Assembly (NCBI GenBank): GCA_027625915.1
Contig: JANTQA010000009.1
Location: 1 to 64,000, forward strand
Reading direction: 5' to 3'
DNA: 64,000 nucleotides
Origin: Anaeramoeba flamelloides
Taxonomy: Eukaryota > Metamonada > Anaeramoebidae
Shown here: piece after piece, positions 39,507-51,139 of the stretch
How the letters are laid out: every line of letters begins with the position of its first letter
How positions within the stretch are numbered: the first letter of the stretch is position 1
Notes under the pieces: model-generated
The model's database searches: none
What the model was told of the DNA's origin: nothing
The model's input: only the letters and a program-made list of their open reading frames with translations
Program-made: the position numbers and the translations under genes

Positions 39507-41125
39507 GTTAATCAAATAATTCCAAAAAATGGAATTTTTAGAATTGAAAATAATTTTGAAATTAGTTTGAGATCTGTATTAATTCCAAAAAGAATTGGTT
39601 TAAAATAAGCATTTAAAGAATTTTATTCGTTGTATTGTTACAAAAGAAAAAATGAGAATTTTGATCCAATTCCAAAAATTTATTGAGAATTATTAATTTA
39701 AAATTCAAGTGTTTCCTAGTCGTTATTTTTTTTTAGTAGAATTTTTGAATTCTTTTTTGATGGAAGGGGGGTTTCTCAATGAATTACTAAGTTTTGTGAC
39801 ATATTAAATTAATTCTATTTTTTTTTTATTTTTTTTTATTTATATTTACTTTTTAATATGAAGAAAACCAAGCGTGTAATAAAATTAATTGAAAAAAAAG
39901 AAGAAGAAAAGAAAAATCGATTTCAGAAAGATTCAAGAAAACATAGAAAATACCATATTCAACAATCTAATAATGAAGAGGTCAGAGAAAACAATAAAGA
40001 AAAAGAAAAGGAAAAGGAAAAGGAAAAGGAAAAGGTGAATGTGAAGGGTCAAAAGAAAAACAAAAAAAGTATACATAAAGTCCTGGTTTCTTTAAAAACC
40101 GTGGAGAATTTATTGAGGGGTAGTGAATTTGAATATTTTTCTTTGGTAAGAGATAAGAATTATGTTGCCTTGTTTGAGAAAGGTTATTTTCAAGTAGTTT
40201 GCACAACATGTAGGAAACAGATGAATGGGAAAAAATCAACACTTTTAACCCATTTAAAATCAAAAACACATAAAAAAAGTTTAATTTATAATGAAAAAGA
40301 ATTCAGTGGTAGTCTCAATGAAAATTTAGTTTCAATTTTTTTTCAAAATGGAATAAATTTACATAAAGGTGCTAAGTTATTAAATTCCAGAAATTTCATA
40401 AATTTAATCAAATTTAATACTATCTTTCCATCTGAACCAACTTTACGAAGAAGTATTCCAACGATTTTTGAAAAAGAAAAAGAAAAGATTATTTCAAAAT
40501 TAAAAGAAAGAAAATTTTCAATATTATTTGATGAAACTACAATATCCAATTCAAGGAGTATTATTGGATTGATTTGTTCAAATTATGAAGCAAGTATTTG
40601 TATAAGAGTGACAAAGATACAGAAATGTGATGCAATAAGTATTTATAACTTTATTTTGTAAAATCTGAAGCAATATTCAATTAACTTTAATCAAATACTT
40701 TCTCTAACTTCTGATGGGGCAGCTGTTTGTTTGGCCGTTGGTAAATACTTTCAAGCAAAAAACATTCAACATGTTATTTGTGGTGCACACACATTACATT
40801 TAATAACTGGATTATTAATTAAAACATTTAATTTAGTTAATATTTTGGTAATTGAAGTTAATACATTTTTTTCACTTGGGAAACAAACATCACGTAAAAA
40901 GAGATGGGTTGATGAATTTTAAAGATTAATTAGTAAACCTTCAATAACTAGGTGGGGAAATCGGTTTAAATGTTGTTTTGATATATTAGAAAATCGAGAT
41001 AATTTAATTAATTTTGTTAAAAGGGAAAAAGAATCAGAAAATAAAAGAAAATTACTCGAACTACTTAGAAATGTTGAATGTATCGAACATCTAAAGATTG
41101 TTAATTATTTTGGTGAATTGATGTA

Positions 41126-42915
41126 CACAAGTTTAAATTTAAAAATTAAAAATTTTAAATTATGGAGGCTTTGGGTAAATTATTTTACCAGACCCCCATA
41201 AATATCTCTAAAAAAATCGATTTTTGAAATTTTTAATATCATATCTCCTAAATTATAGAAGTTATTGTCCAATTTCATTTTTTCAAAAAAAAAAAAATAA
41301 TTTTTTAATTTTGAATTTTTTATTTTTTTTATTAGGGCAAATTTATTAAAAAATATTTAATTTTACAATTTTTTAGATTGATCTCACTAGACTAAAATTT
41401 AGTAAAATATATGATTTTGGAGTAAATTCCGAGCTCGGTCAAAAAATAAAAAAACAAAAAATTTAAATTTTTTTTTTGCTTCTGTATATATAAAATAATT
41501 TTTTTTTATGACAAAATTTTTAAAATAAAATTTTCAAAACTCTAAGATATAAACAAATGAAAATTTTAAAACATAGTTTTATTTGATTAAAAAAAATTTT
41601 TTTTTATTTTTATTTTACTTGAATATCATTATTCGATTCTATGGATTTTATAAACTTTGAATTTAATTGTATATAAAAATTGACTCAAATTGAAAAAATG
41701 ATGACAAATTTTTTTGAAAAAAATAAAATATTTATTTAATAAAAACAAGTTTAAAAATTATTTTTTTTCTGGGGTTAATATTTTTTTAAATTTTATTTTA
41801 GTGTTTTTTGAAATTTTAGATTTTTTCTTCAATTTTCAATTGTTTTTTTAATTTTGGAAAATAATTTTGAAAATAATTTTTTTTATAATATGGAAGTAAG
41901 TAACTCTTTATTCAAAAAAATCGTTTTTATTAGTCTCAAATAACGTCTAAAATAATATATTAAATTCACACAATTTCTTCAAAAAAAATTTTTTTTTTTT
42001 ACTAATATATATATTTTTATATAGAAATTACTTAAAAAAATTTAATAGGAAATATTACTAAAAAAAAAAAAAAAAAAAATTGTAAAATTTTTATTGAAAA
42101 TTTAAAGTTTAGAGAAAAGGTATATTTTGTAAAAAAAATTTTTTTTGAAAAAAAAATTAAAAAAAAACTTTGATAATTTTAAATTTTTTTTAGTAATAAT
42201 TAACTAGTAAAAAATTTTAATTTAAAAAAATTGAAAAAAAAAATATATTCATTTTACAACAAATAGTCTAATGTCTCAGTTGGTAGAGCACCAGATCTAA
42301 CAATTAAAGAAAATTTTGATAGCACAGGATCGAATCCAGATCAATTCGAAATTTTTATATATTTTTTTATTTTTTTCTCTTTTTATATATCAAAAAAAAA
42401 ATCAATTAAGGTAACTGTAATTAGTATGCGAGTTTATATTCAATTTTTATTTTTATTTTTTTTTTTGAAAGAACACATCTTAATTAACTACCAATTTCTG
42501 GATCACTTCGGAAAATCAAAAAAATTTTTCTGAAAAATGAGTTGAACTTTTAGTATTTTTAATTTTTACTGATGTTTCCTATATAAAAAAATTAAAAAAA
42601 TTTTTTTTTTGAAAAAAAAATTCTTAAAAATCCATTTTAAGATATGGACAAGATTACTTGGGATTAAACAATAAATGTTTTATAATTCATTTTTTAAAGG
42701 GTCAAAAAATGAAAAAAATATTTTTGCCCAAAAATAGAAATTTCCCTATTTGGCAACAATTTTTTTTTTTTACAACCAAAAATGATTTTGGGTAATATCT
42801 TAAAAACCCGAGTTCGGAGAGAATTTTGAGTTTGCCTGATGGATTTTTTTGAAAAAATTAAACAAGAAAAATGAAAAAAAAAATTCATTTTTATGATTTT
42901 CAATTTACACTTGTG
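41126..42915 (-). mobile_element. 1.8-kb repeat with tRNA-like insert, copy 2 (inverted)
   Basis: Reverse-complement copy of 29252-31032 inserted in the hAT coding region, flanked by TA at 41124-41125 and 42916-42917. Ends CACAAGTTTAAATT/AATTTACACTTGTG. Confidence 0.9.
42262..42346 (+). other. tRNA-like sequence in repeat copy 2
   Basis: TCTCAGTTGGTAGAGC (42274 on) and GGATCGAATCC (42327-42337) keep Pol III box A/B spacing. It is nearly unchanged from copy 1 while AT-rich surroundings have drifted. A possible anticodon loop CTAACAA has no matching 3' stem, so a working tRNA is doubtful. Confidence 0.6.
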
Positions 42916-43821
42916 TATAATTTAATTATTGGAATTCAAAAAAAAAATATATCAAATGAAACAGTAACAGACTGGAAGAATTTAGGAGAGTTTTTATTTA
43001 AATTGCCAAATAATTCAATAAATTTTGTTTTAAACTCAATAAAAAATAAAACAAATTATATTTCAAAAAGTTCGCCGAAATTAATAAGAATTTTTATTAC
43101 AGATGTTAAAAATAAATACTATCCTCGATACTTAATAACAGATAAAATTATGAATAATTTTTTTCTTTTCTCTCCCTTTTTTATTCGACAATTAATTAAT
43201 AAACCAACAGATGGTATCATTTCAATTATCAATAATCAAATGATACCACCAAAACACAAATTTCAATGGAATTTATTTAAAAAATTTATTTTCAATAATG
43301 AACTAGAAAAAAATATTTCAGCAATTGATTTTTGGAAAAAAAATATTACTCGTTTTCACACACTATCAACCTATATTCTTGAAAAATTAAGTGTACATCC
43401 AACTTCCTGCGAAGTTGAAAGATTATTTTCCTTAGTAAAATTGGTTGATACAAATCAAAGAAATCTATTAAAAATAGAATCCTTAGAAGCAGAAGCAATT
43501 ATTAAATATAATAATTGTTAATTTATTTTATTCTTTTTTATTAATATTTTTATTTTTTTATATATTCACTTTTTTTTTATTATTTTTTTAGAACAATCAC
43601 TTTTTTCAATTTACTTTTTTAAGTTTTAATGGTTTTAGAAGTTTTTTTTTGTTTTAATGATTTAAAAAGTTTTTTTTTTGGAGTATAAAATTTAAGATGT
43701 AAAAAAGAATTTAAAAATTCTAATTTATAGTTGTAAAAGGAATTCAAAAATTCCATAGAATTTAATTAGAATTATTTTTGATGATTTTTCAAAATGGAAT
43801 TAAATGACGAACTCTGTATAT

Positions 43822-44110
43822 CCCTTATAAGCCCAAATCGACTACTCTCAATTTTTGATTTATTGTCATAAACAAACATTATTTTTTGTACAGAAAAAAT
43901 TTTGATATGCGTAACCACGGCACGGTCACTTTCTGACAATATAGCACGATAACCACCCTTATTTTGACATTTTTTCACTATATCATAAATTTTTTTAAAT
44001 AATTCAATTTTGATAAAATTTTTAATTTTTTTTAATTTTTTAATTTTTTGATCGCGATCAAATAAAAAGATTACTTAAATGACTAAATTCTTGTGATCTT
44101 ATTATTAATC
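43822..44110. other. AT-rich, no gene seen
   Basis: Right flank of the hAT element; nothing recognised. Confidence 0.4.
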
Positions 44111-44119
44111 TTATTATTA

Positions 44120-44330
44120 TGATTCACGGGGGTGATAAAATGTCAAAATTCGAACTATTGAAATATTTTCAAAATATGGGCTAAATTGTTTGTGAGAGTG
44201 GGGGCGCAAGCGCCCCCCACCCACACTATCATTATAGCACATATTTCAAAAATATTTTAATAATTACAATTTCGTCCCCACCCACCCCCTACTACCCACC
44301 CGTAGACGAATTTTTAATCATTTTTATTTC
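44120..44330. mobile_element. Small fold-back element with GC-rich core
   Basis: Centre GGGGGCGCAAGCGCCCCC is a perfect GC hairpin. On both sides AAATATTTT/ GAAATAT words repeat inverted, then CCCACCC blocks. A MITE-like hairpin without coding capacity. Confidence 0.6.
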
Positions 44331-44799
44331 GAATTTTATAATTTTTTTATCTTTGTATTTGATCGTAGAACGATACTTAGAATGTAAAAATAGAATAAAT
44401 AATTTTTTAAAATTCTTTATTATCCAATAATGTATATTTTTAATATTCTTTAATCGGAAACAAAAATAATATCAAAACTTTAATTAATTGTTTGAAGTAA
44501 AATAAGTGTTTCATGAAAAAATTCAGTTTCAAAAGAACTGATTTAAATCTTCAAATATTTTTAAATACAAAGATATTTATTTTTAGAAAATAGTGAAGTT
44601 TTTTAAAAAAATTGTGACGTTTTTACGAAAAATTAATTTAAAAAGAGTTAAATTTAAAAAAAAAATCATTTTTTTTTAATTCACTTTACCTTAAATATGT
44701 CTTCAAATAGAAATCAAAAGGGGGGGATAATATAAAAACAATTTTTAAGAAGATTTAAAAAAGATTTATAATATCGAAAGGGAGAAAAGCTCATATGTA

Positions 44800-45062
44800 G
44801 TTATAATGTTGATGAAGAAGATACTGATGAGATGGAATATTTATTTTATGAATAAAAAAATCAACATCTGATGAAAATGATAAAATACATAAATTAGATG
44901 AATTAGATCTCATTGAACATAATAATAAAAATTTAAGTCGAAATTGCCATTTATGTTATTTAACAACAAAAATTGAATCCAAAACACATTATAACTGCTA
45001 AAAATATCAAATAAATTTACATAAAAAATGTTTTCAAAGATTTCATCATATCAGATTCGCTA
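44800..45062 (+). pseudogene. piggyBac transposase C-terminal remnant
   Basis: One frame reads SRNCHLCYLTTKIESKTHYNC, a stop, then KYQINLHKKCFQRFHH. This is the C-terminal Cys/His zinc finger of piggyBac transposases (CxxC ... YxCxxC ... CFxxxH), with one Cys changed. An acidic stretch precedes it, in shifted frames. The catalytic domain is gone. Confidence 0.6.
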
Positions 45063-45693
45063 AAATCTACAAAAATATCATTTTTTAATTTTATATTACT
45101 GATTATTTTATTTTCCAATTAATTAAATTTTTAATCCTTTTATTGGATACTTATTAAAATTATTTAAATAAATATTTCCTTTATATTTATTTTTTTTACC
45201 TTTTTAAGTAACTTTAAATATATATGAGATACATATAGTAAATATATAAATAAAATAAAAACCAAATTTTAGTGAAATACTAGGTTAACATTATTGAAAT
45301 AAAAATAAACTCTAATAACGAATAATTTTTTTGTAGGCTTTTTTTTTTTTTTAATTTTAAAGAAAAATGTTTCTCTTGAATTATTTTATTTTTTTATGAA
45401 CTCTTGATACATTTTTTATATGTTATTTAGAGAGAAAAATGAAATTTTTCTCAATATTTTTAATTAAATTTTTTTAAAAAAATTTATAAAAATTTTCTTA
45501 CTTGTGTTGTGTATTAGTTCTTGTCACTGGTTATTTTTAAAAAGAATTATTGAAATGGGTTTAAAATTGCTAATTAAAGAAGCATCACTATTATTTATTT
45601 TAGAGCCCTTGAGAATTTCAAAATGATTTTGTAATTTTAAGAATAAATCCCATTCAAAGTAATTTAAATTATATGTAATTACTAAGTTTAAAT
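45063..45693. other. AT-rich upstream region of the deaminase gene
   Basis: No gene. It presumably holds the promoter of the following gene, but no motif can be singled out. Confidence 0.4.
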
Positions 45694-47006
45694 ATGTTTC
45701 TAGGTATGGTGGTCTTTTTTAGTTTTATCACATTTTTTGAAAATCATTTTTTTTCATCTGACTTATCTTTAAACATGGAAATTGTTTTTCATTTTGAAAC
45801 ACCACCAAAATTTGCACTTTTGGTCAGCTATTTTTTTCCAAAATTGAAAGTGAAACCTTTTGCTGATACTGTTCAATTATTAGAACCAACTTTATGTGAC
45901 ACAAAAACAAAAAAAATGATTGTGTTTGGAAATTATACAATTGCCAAACACTTGGCAAGACTTGGAAAAAAGGCACGTGATCTATTTGGAGATTATCTAA
46001 CCCAAATTGATCAATGGTTAGAAGTTACTTCATCAACTGAACCTATCCAATCTTATTTTTCACTTTTAAATAATTATCTCCAATTAAGAACCTATTTTAT
46101 TGGAAATACAGTCACCCTTGCTGATCTTGCTATTTTTGTTAACTGTTTAAAAGGTGAGAAATTTTTTTTTTCTTTTTGGTTTTTCTTTTTTTCTTTTTTT
46201 TTTCTTTTTTTAATTTTTTTTTTTGTTAAAAAATTTTTTCTTTATTGCCTTTCGTTTTAACCGTAACCTATTTAAATAGTAAATAAACAACTTCAAAATT
46301 CTAAATTTGTTCATTTGAAAAGATGGTTTAATCATATGTCAATGATCCCACAATGTAAAAGACTTATCGATCTCAAACCTTTCAGTTGTAAAAAGCAAAG
46401 ACAACGTATTAGAAATGATAACAATCAGACTTTTCACCTTTCTTCAAATTATTTTCCAAAATTAATAAAACTGGTTAATTGTTTTTGTAATGCTAAAATT
46501 TATTTTGAAACATCTCAAAATTCTGAACAGCCTTTATTAGAAATAAAGAAACAAAAAAAAACTTTAGAAACTATAAATAGTTTTAAAGGTGAAGATAAGA
46601 TCATTAAATGGCTTTGTAATGAATACAAGTATCAACATCTTTTAATTGAAAACAAAGAAAATCAAAAATTTAACGCTATCAAAAAAATTTTTCAAAAACT
46701 CAAAAAAAATTGTAGAGAGTATGAATTATCCAAAACAAATGAAATTAGTAGGGGGGGGTAGTGAAAGAGATAAACAACAAAAAGGAGATCAAAACAAAAA
46801 TAAAGAAAACAGAACTAATCAAGAAAAGAATCCAAATGAAAGTTTAAGTATCAAGGATCAAAAAAATAATGAAATTCAAGTTAGTGTAAATACAATTATA
46901 GATTCTCTAGAAAAATTACAAAAATATTTAAATATTTTTAACAACTTTTTTGGTGGTACCCATATGAACCAAATTGATCTATTTGTTTTTGTTCACATAA
47001 AAGAAT
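45694..47006 (+). CDS. Tandem GST-like domains of GluRS type (5' part of the deaminase locus)
   Basis: First domain: MEIVFHFETPPKF ... IVFGNYTIAKHLARLGKKA then GDYLTQIDQWLEV, LNNYLQLRTYFIGNTVTLA and, after an intron, HLKRWFNHM. This order is that of the N-terminal GST-like domain of eukaryotic glutamyl-tRNA synthetase and its partners, which docks proteins in synthetase complexes. No synthetase catalytic domain follows. Instead a second, more diverged GST-like unit runs from about 46440 (NYFPKLIKLVNCFC) to LEKLQKYLNIFNNFFGGTH and IDLFVFVHI, with an intron at the same place. The likely start is the ATG at 45775 (MEIVF), with 45694 as an upstream option. The whole locus to 50398 reads as one transcription unit with about three frame interruptions, all in low-complexity tracts. 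Confidence 0.7.
46154..46279 (+). other. Inferred phase-1 intron in GST domain 1
   Basis: Donor AAAG|GTGAG after NCLK, acceptor AAATAG|. Splicing joins NCLK to NKQLQNSKF and then HLKRWFNHM, which fits the GluRS GST fold. 126 nt, T-rich. Confidence 0.8.
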
Positions 47007-47096
47007 GTAAATTTCTTTTTTTCTTTCTTTTTTTGTATTGTTACATTAATTCTAATAATTATTAATTTCTTTTTATCTTCATGATTTAAAAAATAG
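47007..47096 (+). other. Inferred phase-1 intron in GST domain 2
   Basis: Donor GAAT|GTAAAT, acceptor AAATAG|. Position in the domain and phase match the intron in domain 1, so the two domains arose by duplication after the intron was present. 90 nt. Confidence 0.75.
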
Positions 47097-49105
47097 TTAA
47101 ACATTTGATAAGAGATAATACAAATTTGTCAAATTTAGAAATTTGGTTAAAGGACATGTTTCTACTCCCACAAATTCAAAATTATGAAAATTATCCTCTT
47201 TTTAAGAATCCTAATCAAAATAAAAAATTTGGTACATTAAATGAAAAAATAAAAGATAAAAAAAAACTCAAAAAATATTTAAAAAATATTTTTATTAATT
47301 TGTATACCTATAGTGTTGAAAATTATCAAGAACCAACCGAAACTAGTATAACACAATTTTTTTTCAATAAGTTATCAAAATTGTTGGTAGGTAAAGAAAG
47401 ATGTGTTGCTATAACTCTGAAAAATGGTACTGTTTATTTCTCTTCAAATTCCCAAACAAAAAAAACAAATAATTTTGTGGGCGTTATTGAACATATTCTA
47501 AAAGAAACGAAAACAAATACATTTGAAATTCAAACTCACATTACAATTCCAAATGAAAAGGGAGAAGAAATAAATAAAATTAAAATCACACACATTAATG
47601 CAAAAAAAGAAAATAATAAAATTCTAATTGAGAAAAGTTCTCGAAATATTGATATTTTAATAACTCAAGAAGATCACAATTTTACGGAACTATTAGATTT
47701 AGAAATAACTTTAGAATTAGATGCAGAATATGTTCTTCAACAAACTGATATTATAATTAAAAGAAACAAAATTTGTTCTCATGATTTAATGAGAAAATTA
47801 TCCAATTTAATACTTCATTTGTTTGATTGTTTGAAGATAGTTGTGGAATGTAAAAAAAACAATATTTGCCTATCAAAAATGGAAAGAAAAAATATTTGCC
47901 TATTAAATATGAAAAGAAAAAATTTTTTAGATCCATTAATAATGCAAATTTATTCAAGAAGTGACTTCAATAAATTAAATGCAGAAAAATATATACTTAA
48001 TAATGATTTAGAGAAATTGACTGATGAGATTAATAAGATTTTTGAAGATTTTCTTGTAAAAGATAAAATTGAATTGGGAGATTATAAATTTAATGAAGAA
48101 CATAAAAAAATAATAATAAGCTTTTTTACTTCTCTTAGAGAAATTGAAAAAATAATCAAAGAAAACATATTTCAAGAAGATTTTTTTTTTGTTCTGAATT
48201 TTATTCTATCTGCTACATATTTGTTGCACCGTTGTGAGAAAATAAGCCAGGAGATTAAAGAAATCAGGAATTACAAGATTAAAAAATTAGAAGATATTAT
48301 TAATAAAAAAGATAAAAATAATGATTCTGAAGACCAAGACATTCAAAAAAAAGCAACTATTAAAGAAACCAAAATCAAAATTGTTTGGAAACCATATAAA
48401 CTTACATTTTTTGGAAACCAAAATGGTATTCATGCAGAAATGGTTATTTTTAATCAACTAGGAAAATTGGATTTTATTTCAATTTCTAAACAATGTTGTC
48501 CACAATGTTATTACTTTCTGAATAAAAATAGTATTAAAAATACAGGATGTCATGGAAAAATTATTGGTAAATGGAAAATTGATCAAAAAATAAGTGAAAA
48601 AATTTTAGACAAAAAGACATTAGATGAAATTACAAAAATTTATAATGATTTTACTTCAAAAACTGAAGAAAAAGATAAAGAAGAAGAAAAACAAGTAGAA
48701 AAAGAAAAACAGGAAGAAAAAGAAAAAGAAGAAGAAGAAGAAGAAAAAGAAGAAAAAGAAAAACAAGAAAAACTAGAAGAAAAAGAAAAACAAGAAATTA
48801 AAACTATCCAAAATTATAATAATACTATTCAAGATTTAATTTCAAATACTCAAGAAAACGAAGAAATAAAAATAGAAAAAGAAAAAGAAAAAAAAAAAAA
48901 TATTAAAAAAAGAAAATATAATGAAATTTCAAAAGAAACTACAAATGAAACAATTTATAAAATATTTAGATTAAATGATCCAAAAAATAAAATGAAAATT
49001 GGATCAAAAATAGAAAGAAAAAGAAAAAGAAATAGAAAAAGAAAAAAAAAAAGAAGAAATAGAAAAAGAAGAAAAACTAGAAGAAAAAGAAAAACAAGAA
49101 ATTAA
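47097..49105 (+). CDS. OTT_1508-like nucleic-acid deaminase domain (middle of the fusion)
   Basis: Open for over 650 codons. It first completes GST domain 2 (LEIWLKDMFLLPQ), then a 400-residue region of mixed helix/strand (VGKERCVAITLKNGTVYF) and a deaminase core at about 48380-48590: NGIHAEMVIFNQL, ISISKQCCPQCYYFL, then GCHGKIIGKW. His-Ala-Glu plus CPxC are the zinc and proton-shuttle residues of the cytidine-deaminase fold; the ISK-xx-C-xx-C and HGK-x-W surroundings resemble the OTT_1508/fungal family found in Orientia, Wolbachia and fungi. All metal ligands are present, so activity is plausible. Substrate is unknown; relatives are thought to act on nucleic acids. An EK-rich linker follows, containing a ~250-bp internal duplication (IKTIQNYNNTI occurs twice). 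Confidence 0.75.
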
Positions 49106-49300
49106 AACTATCCAAAATTATAATAATACTATTCTAGATTTAATTTCAAATACTAAAGAAAACGAAGAAATACAAATAAAAAATAACCAATCAAAAGAAA
49201 AAGTAAAAAAAAAAAGAAAAAGAAAAAGAAAAAGAAAAAGAAAAAGAAAAAGAAAAAGACCCAAGAAGAAAAAGAAAAAGAAAAAAAAGAAAATATTTTA
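48670..49300 (+). repeat. EK-coding linker with internal duplication
   Basis: AAAACTATCCAAAATTATAA and its downstream flank occur at about 48800 and 49103, each between GAAAAA/GAAGAA arrays. The copies differ at few sites, so the duplication is recent. Confidence 0.9.
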
Positions 49301-49315
49301 GGTATACTAACAAAT

Positions 49316-50398
49316 TTGTCGGGTTTTAATCAAAAAAAATATATAAATTATTATCAGTTGAGATACAAATTTCAAAATGAAACAGAAAATAATGTTTCTA
49401 ATCAAAGAGTTTTAATTGGTTTAAAACAGTTTAATTTGTTAGTAGAACAATTATCTAAGATAACAAAATTGAGTGTAAATATTTTAAATACTCAAAAAAA
49501 GGATACTAACAAAATTTTGAAACAAGAGAAAAAAATAAAAGATAGTGAATTACCTTTAGAAGAATTAAACAATTTATTTAGAAACAAAGAACTAAATGAT
49601 TTTGAAAATTTTTCAAAATCTTTTAAAGGTTATTACAATAAAAAAATAGAATTGAATGAACATCAAGATGCTTACAACCTTTTAAACTTATTGTTTTATA
49701 GAATTACTAAATCAAACAATTTTGAATATTGTACTTTATTAAAACAATTTTTTGGTTATACTTTCATTCAGCATTATAATTGCAAAGAATGTAGCCATCT
49801 TTTTGAAAGAAAAGAAGAATTTTTTACTTTATCTTTAAATATTAAAAAAAACAAATCTTTAGAGGAATTGTTAAATTTATTTTTTCAACAAAAAATATTA
49901 AATGAAGAAATACAAATTTCATGTGAAGGATGTGTTAAAAAAACTCTTGATTCAAAATATTATGTTCAAAATTTACCTAAAAATTTAATTATTCATTTAA
50001 AAATATTTGAATATGATTTCATAACCAAAAGAAAAAAGCTTATACAATTAGGGAATGTTTTGAACCCTCCTTTAGATATTTGTATTCAAAATGTTATAAA
50101 GAAAACCGAAAAGGAAATAGGAAAAGAACAAAAAGTAGAAAATGGAAATGGAACTGAATTAGGAAACGAAATTAATGAAATGAGTAAAAATGATTCTCAT
50201 GATTACAAATTATTCGGAATAATATACCATAATGGAAAAACTCAAGAAAGTGATTATTGTTCAGAATTTTGGTACGGTGGAAAATTCATACCCTCTGAGC
50301 ATAATACTCCAATAAACATGAACAAGAACAATAATCAATCAAAATCTGAAAACAATAATGATAAATATCCATATATTTTATTTTACACAAGTAAATAA
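49316..50398 (+). CDS. Pseudo-deubiquitinase (USP fold without catalytic Cys/His)
   Basis: USP-family landmarks in order: a box-I-like stretch KKYINYYQLRYKF where Lys sits at the catalytic Cys; HQDAYNLLNLLF (QQDA box); two CxxC zinc pairs, NCKECSHLF and SCEGCVKK; LPKNLIIHLKIFEYD; then DYKLFGIIYHNG, SDYCSEFWYGGKF where Asp replaces the His of GHY, and YPYILFYTSK at the C terminus. Active USPs remove ubiquitin; this one lacks both catalytic side chains but keeps zinc and core motifs, so ubiquitin binding or scaffolding is more likely. Open frame extends upstream (NILGILTNLSGFN), so the stated start is only where the clear USP part begins. It follows the deaminase and linker in the same direction, and I infer one fused protein. 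Confidence 0.75.
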   Translation: MSGFNQKKYINYYQLRYKFQNETENNVSNQRVLIGLKQFNLLVEQLSKITKLSVNILNTQKKDTNKILKQEKKIKDSELPLEELNNLFRNKELNDFENFSKSFKGYYNKKIELNEHQDAYNLLNLLFYRITKSNNFEYCTLLKQFFGYTFIQHYNCKECSHLFERKEEFFTLSLNIKKNKSLEELLNLFFQQKILNEEIQISCEGCVKKTLDSKYYVQNLPKNLIIHLKIFEYDFITKRKKLIQLGNVLNPPLDICIQNVIKKTEKEIGKEQKVENGNGTELGNEINEMSKNDSHDYKLFGIIYHNGKTQESDYCSEFWYGGKFIPSEHNTPINMNKNNNQSKSENNNDKYPYILFYTSK

Positions 50399-50400
50399 AT

Positions 50401-50484
50401 TTAATAATTTGAACTTTTATTTTATTAATATTTGGTTGTTTTTTCAGTAGAAAATTGTAGAAACTTTAAAGGTATCAAAAAAAC

Positions 50485-50515
<31 letters not shown>

Positions 50516-51138
50516 CAGTATTTAATCTTCGATAGCAATAAAAATAATTTAAATACTTTTTGATTGTTATGCCCCCATTCTTTTTTTGATTATTAACATT
50601 TGAGATTTTTCCAAAATAAAACTTTTAATGATTGGATTTTTTTAAAAATAATTGAAGAATTCAAAGTTTTTGATCTATTATTTTTTTGAAAAAATTAGAT
50701 TGAAATTGAAAAGTACTTCATAAGAATTGAATTTTTTAATATTTTTTAATTTTATTTTCCGTTTTACAATAAATTTTTCTCTGAAAATCAGTAGATCATA
50801 TTTGTATAATTGATTGTCAACAAATAAAAATGCAAACTTAAATTTTTTTAACAGATTGATGAAGATTTTTGGGAATAATTTATTTGAAAAAAAAATATTG
50901 TTTGCATATCTTAAATAAATATAGATCTTTAATAAGAGACATTACAATTACTCATATCAAGTGAATCAATCAAAGTCCTAAATTAGGATTTTGTTTTTTT
51001 ACTTTTTTTTAAGATATTTTTTTAAAAAAATTAATTCTTCTCTTTTTCAAAATATAACATTTATAAGGTATCATATCAAAATGTTTAAAAATAGTATGAC
51101 TTCTCCACATTTAATTAATTTTTATTTTTAAAATGTTA
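50401..51138. other. AT-rich, no gene seen
   Basis: 3' flank of the fusion gene with a poly-A run at 50488-50508. No structure noted. Confidence 0.5.
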
Positions 51139-51139
51139 A

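Larger units (their letters stand above)
39858..43521 (+). pseudogene. hAT transposase, split by the 1.8-kb repeat
   Basis: Basic N terminus and a BED-like zinc finger CTTCRKQMNGKKSTLLTHLKS (about 40202) that would bind the transposon ends. Next FSILFDETTIS with the first catalytic Asp, LTSDGAAVCLAVGKYF, and the CGAHTLHL motif (about 40780). After the insertion comes the dimerisation domain: SVHPTSCEVERLFSLVK and NQRNLLKIESLEAEAII (about 43390-43500). A stop at 40659-40661 and a frame change just after, plus a stop at 40920, precede the insertion at 41126. The catalytic core looks intact apart from these, so decay is moderate. Confidence 0.85.
39503..43816 (+). mobile_element. hAT transposon with nested insertion
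   Basis: Ends CAGAGTTAATCAAATAATTCC and GGAATTAAATGACGAACTCTG form imperfect inverted repeats of the usual CAGAG hAT type. The left flank is (TA)n and the right flank starts TATAT, so the 8-bp duplication is only partly visible. Without the 1.8-kb insertion the element is about 2.5 kb, a normal hAT length. Confidence 0.8.

Noticed and set aside
42262-42346. Functional tRNA gene
   Set aside because: Box A and box B are good but the anticodon and T stems do not pair; kept only as tRNA-like.
48670-49105. Separate basic K/R protein at the end of the deaminase frame
   Set aside because: It is the EK linker array read in another frame.
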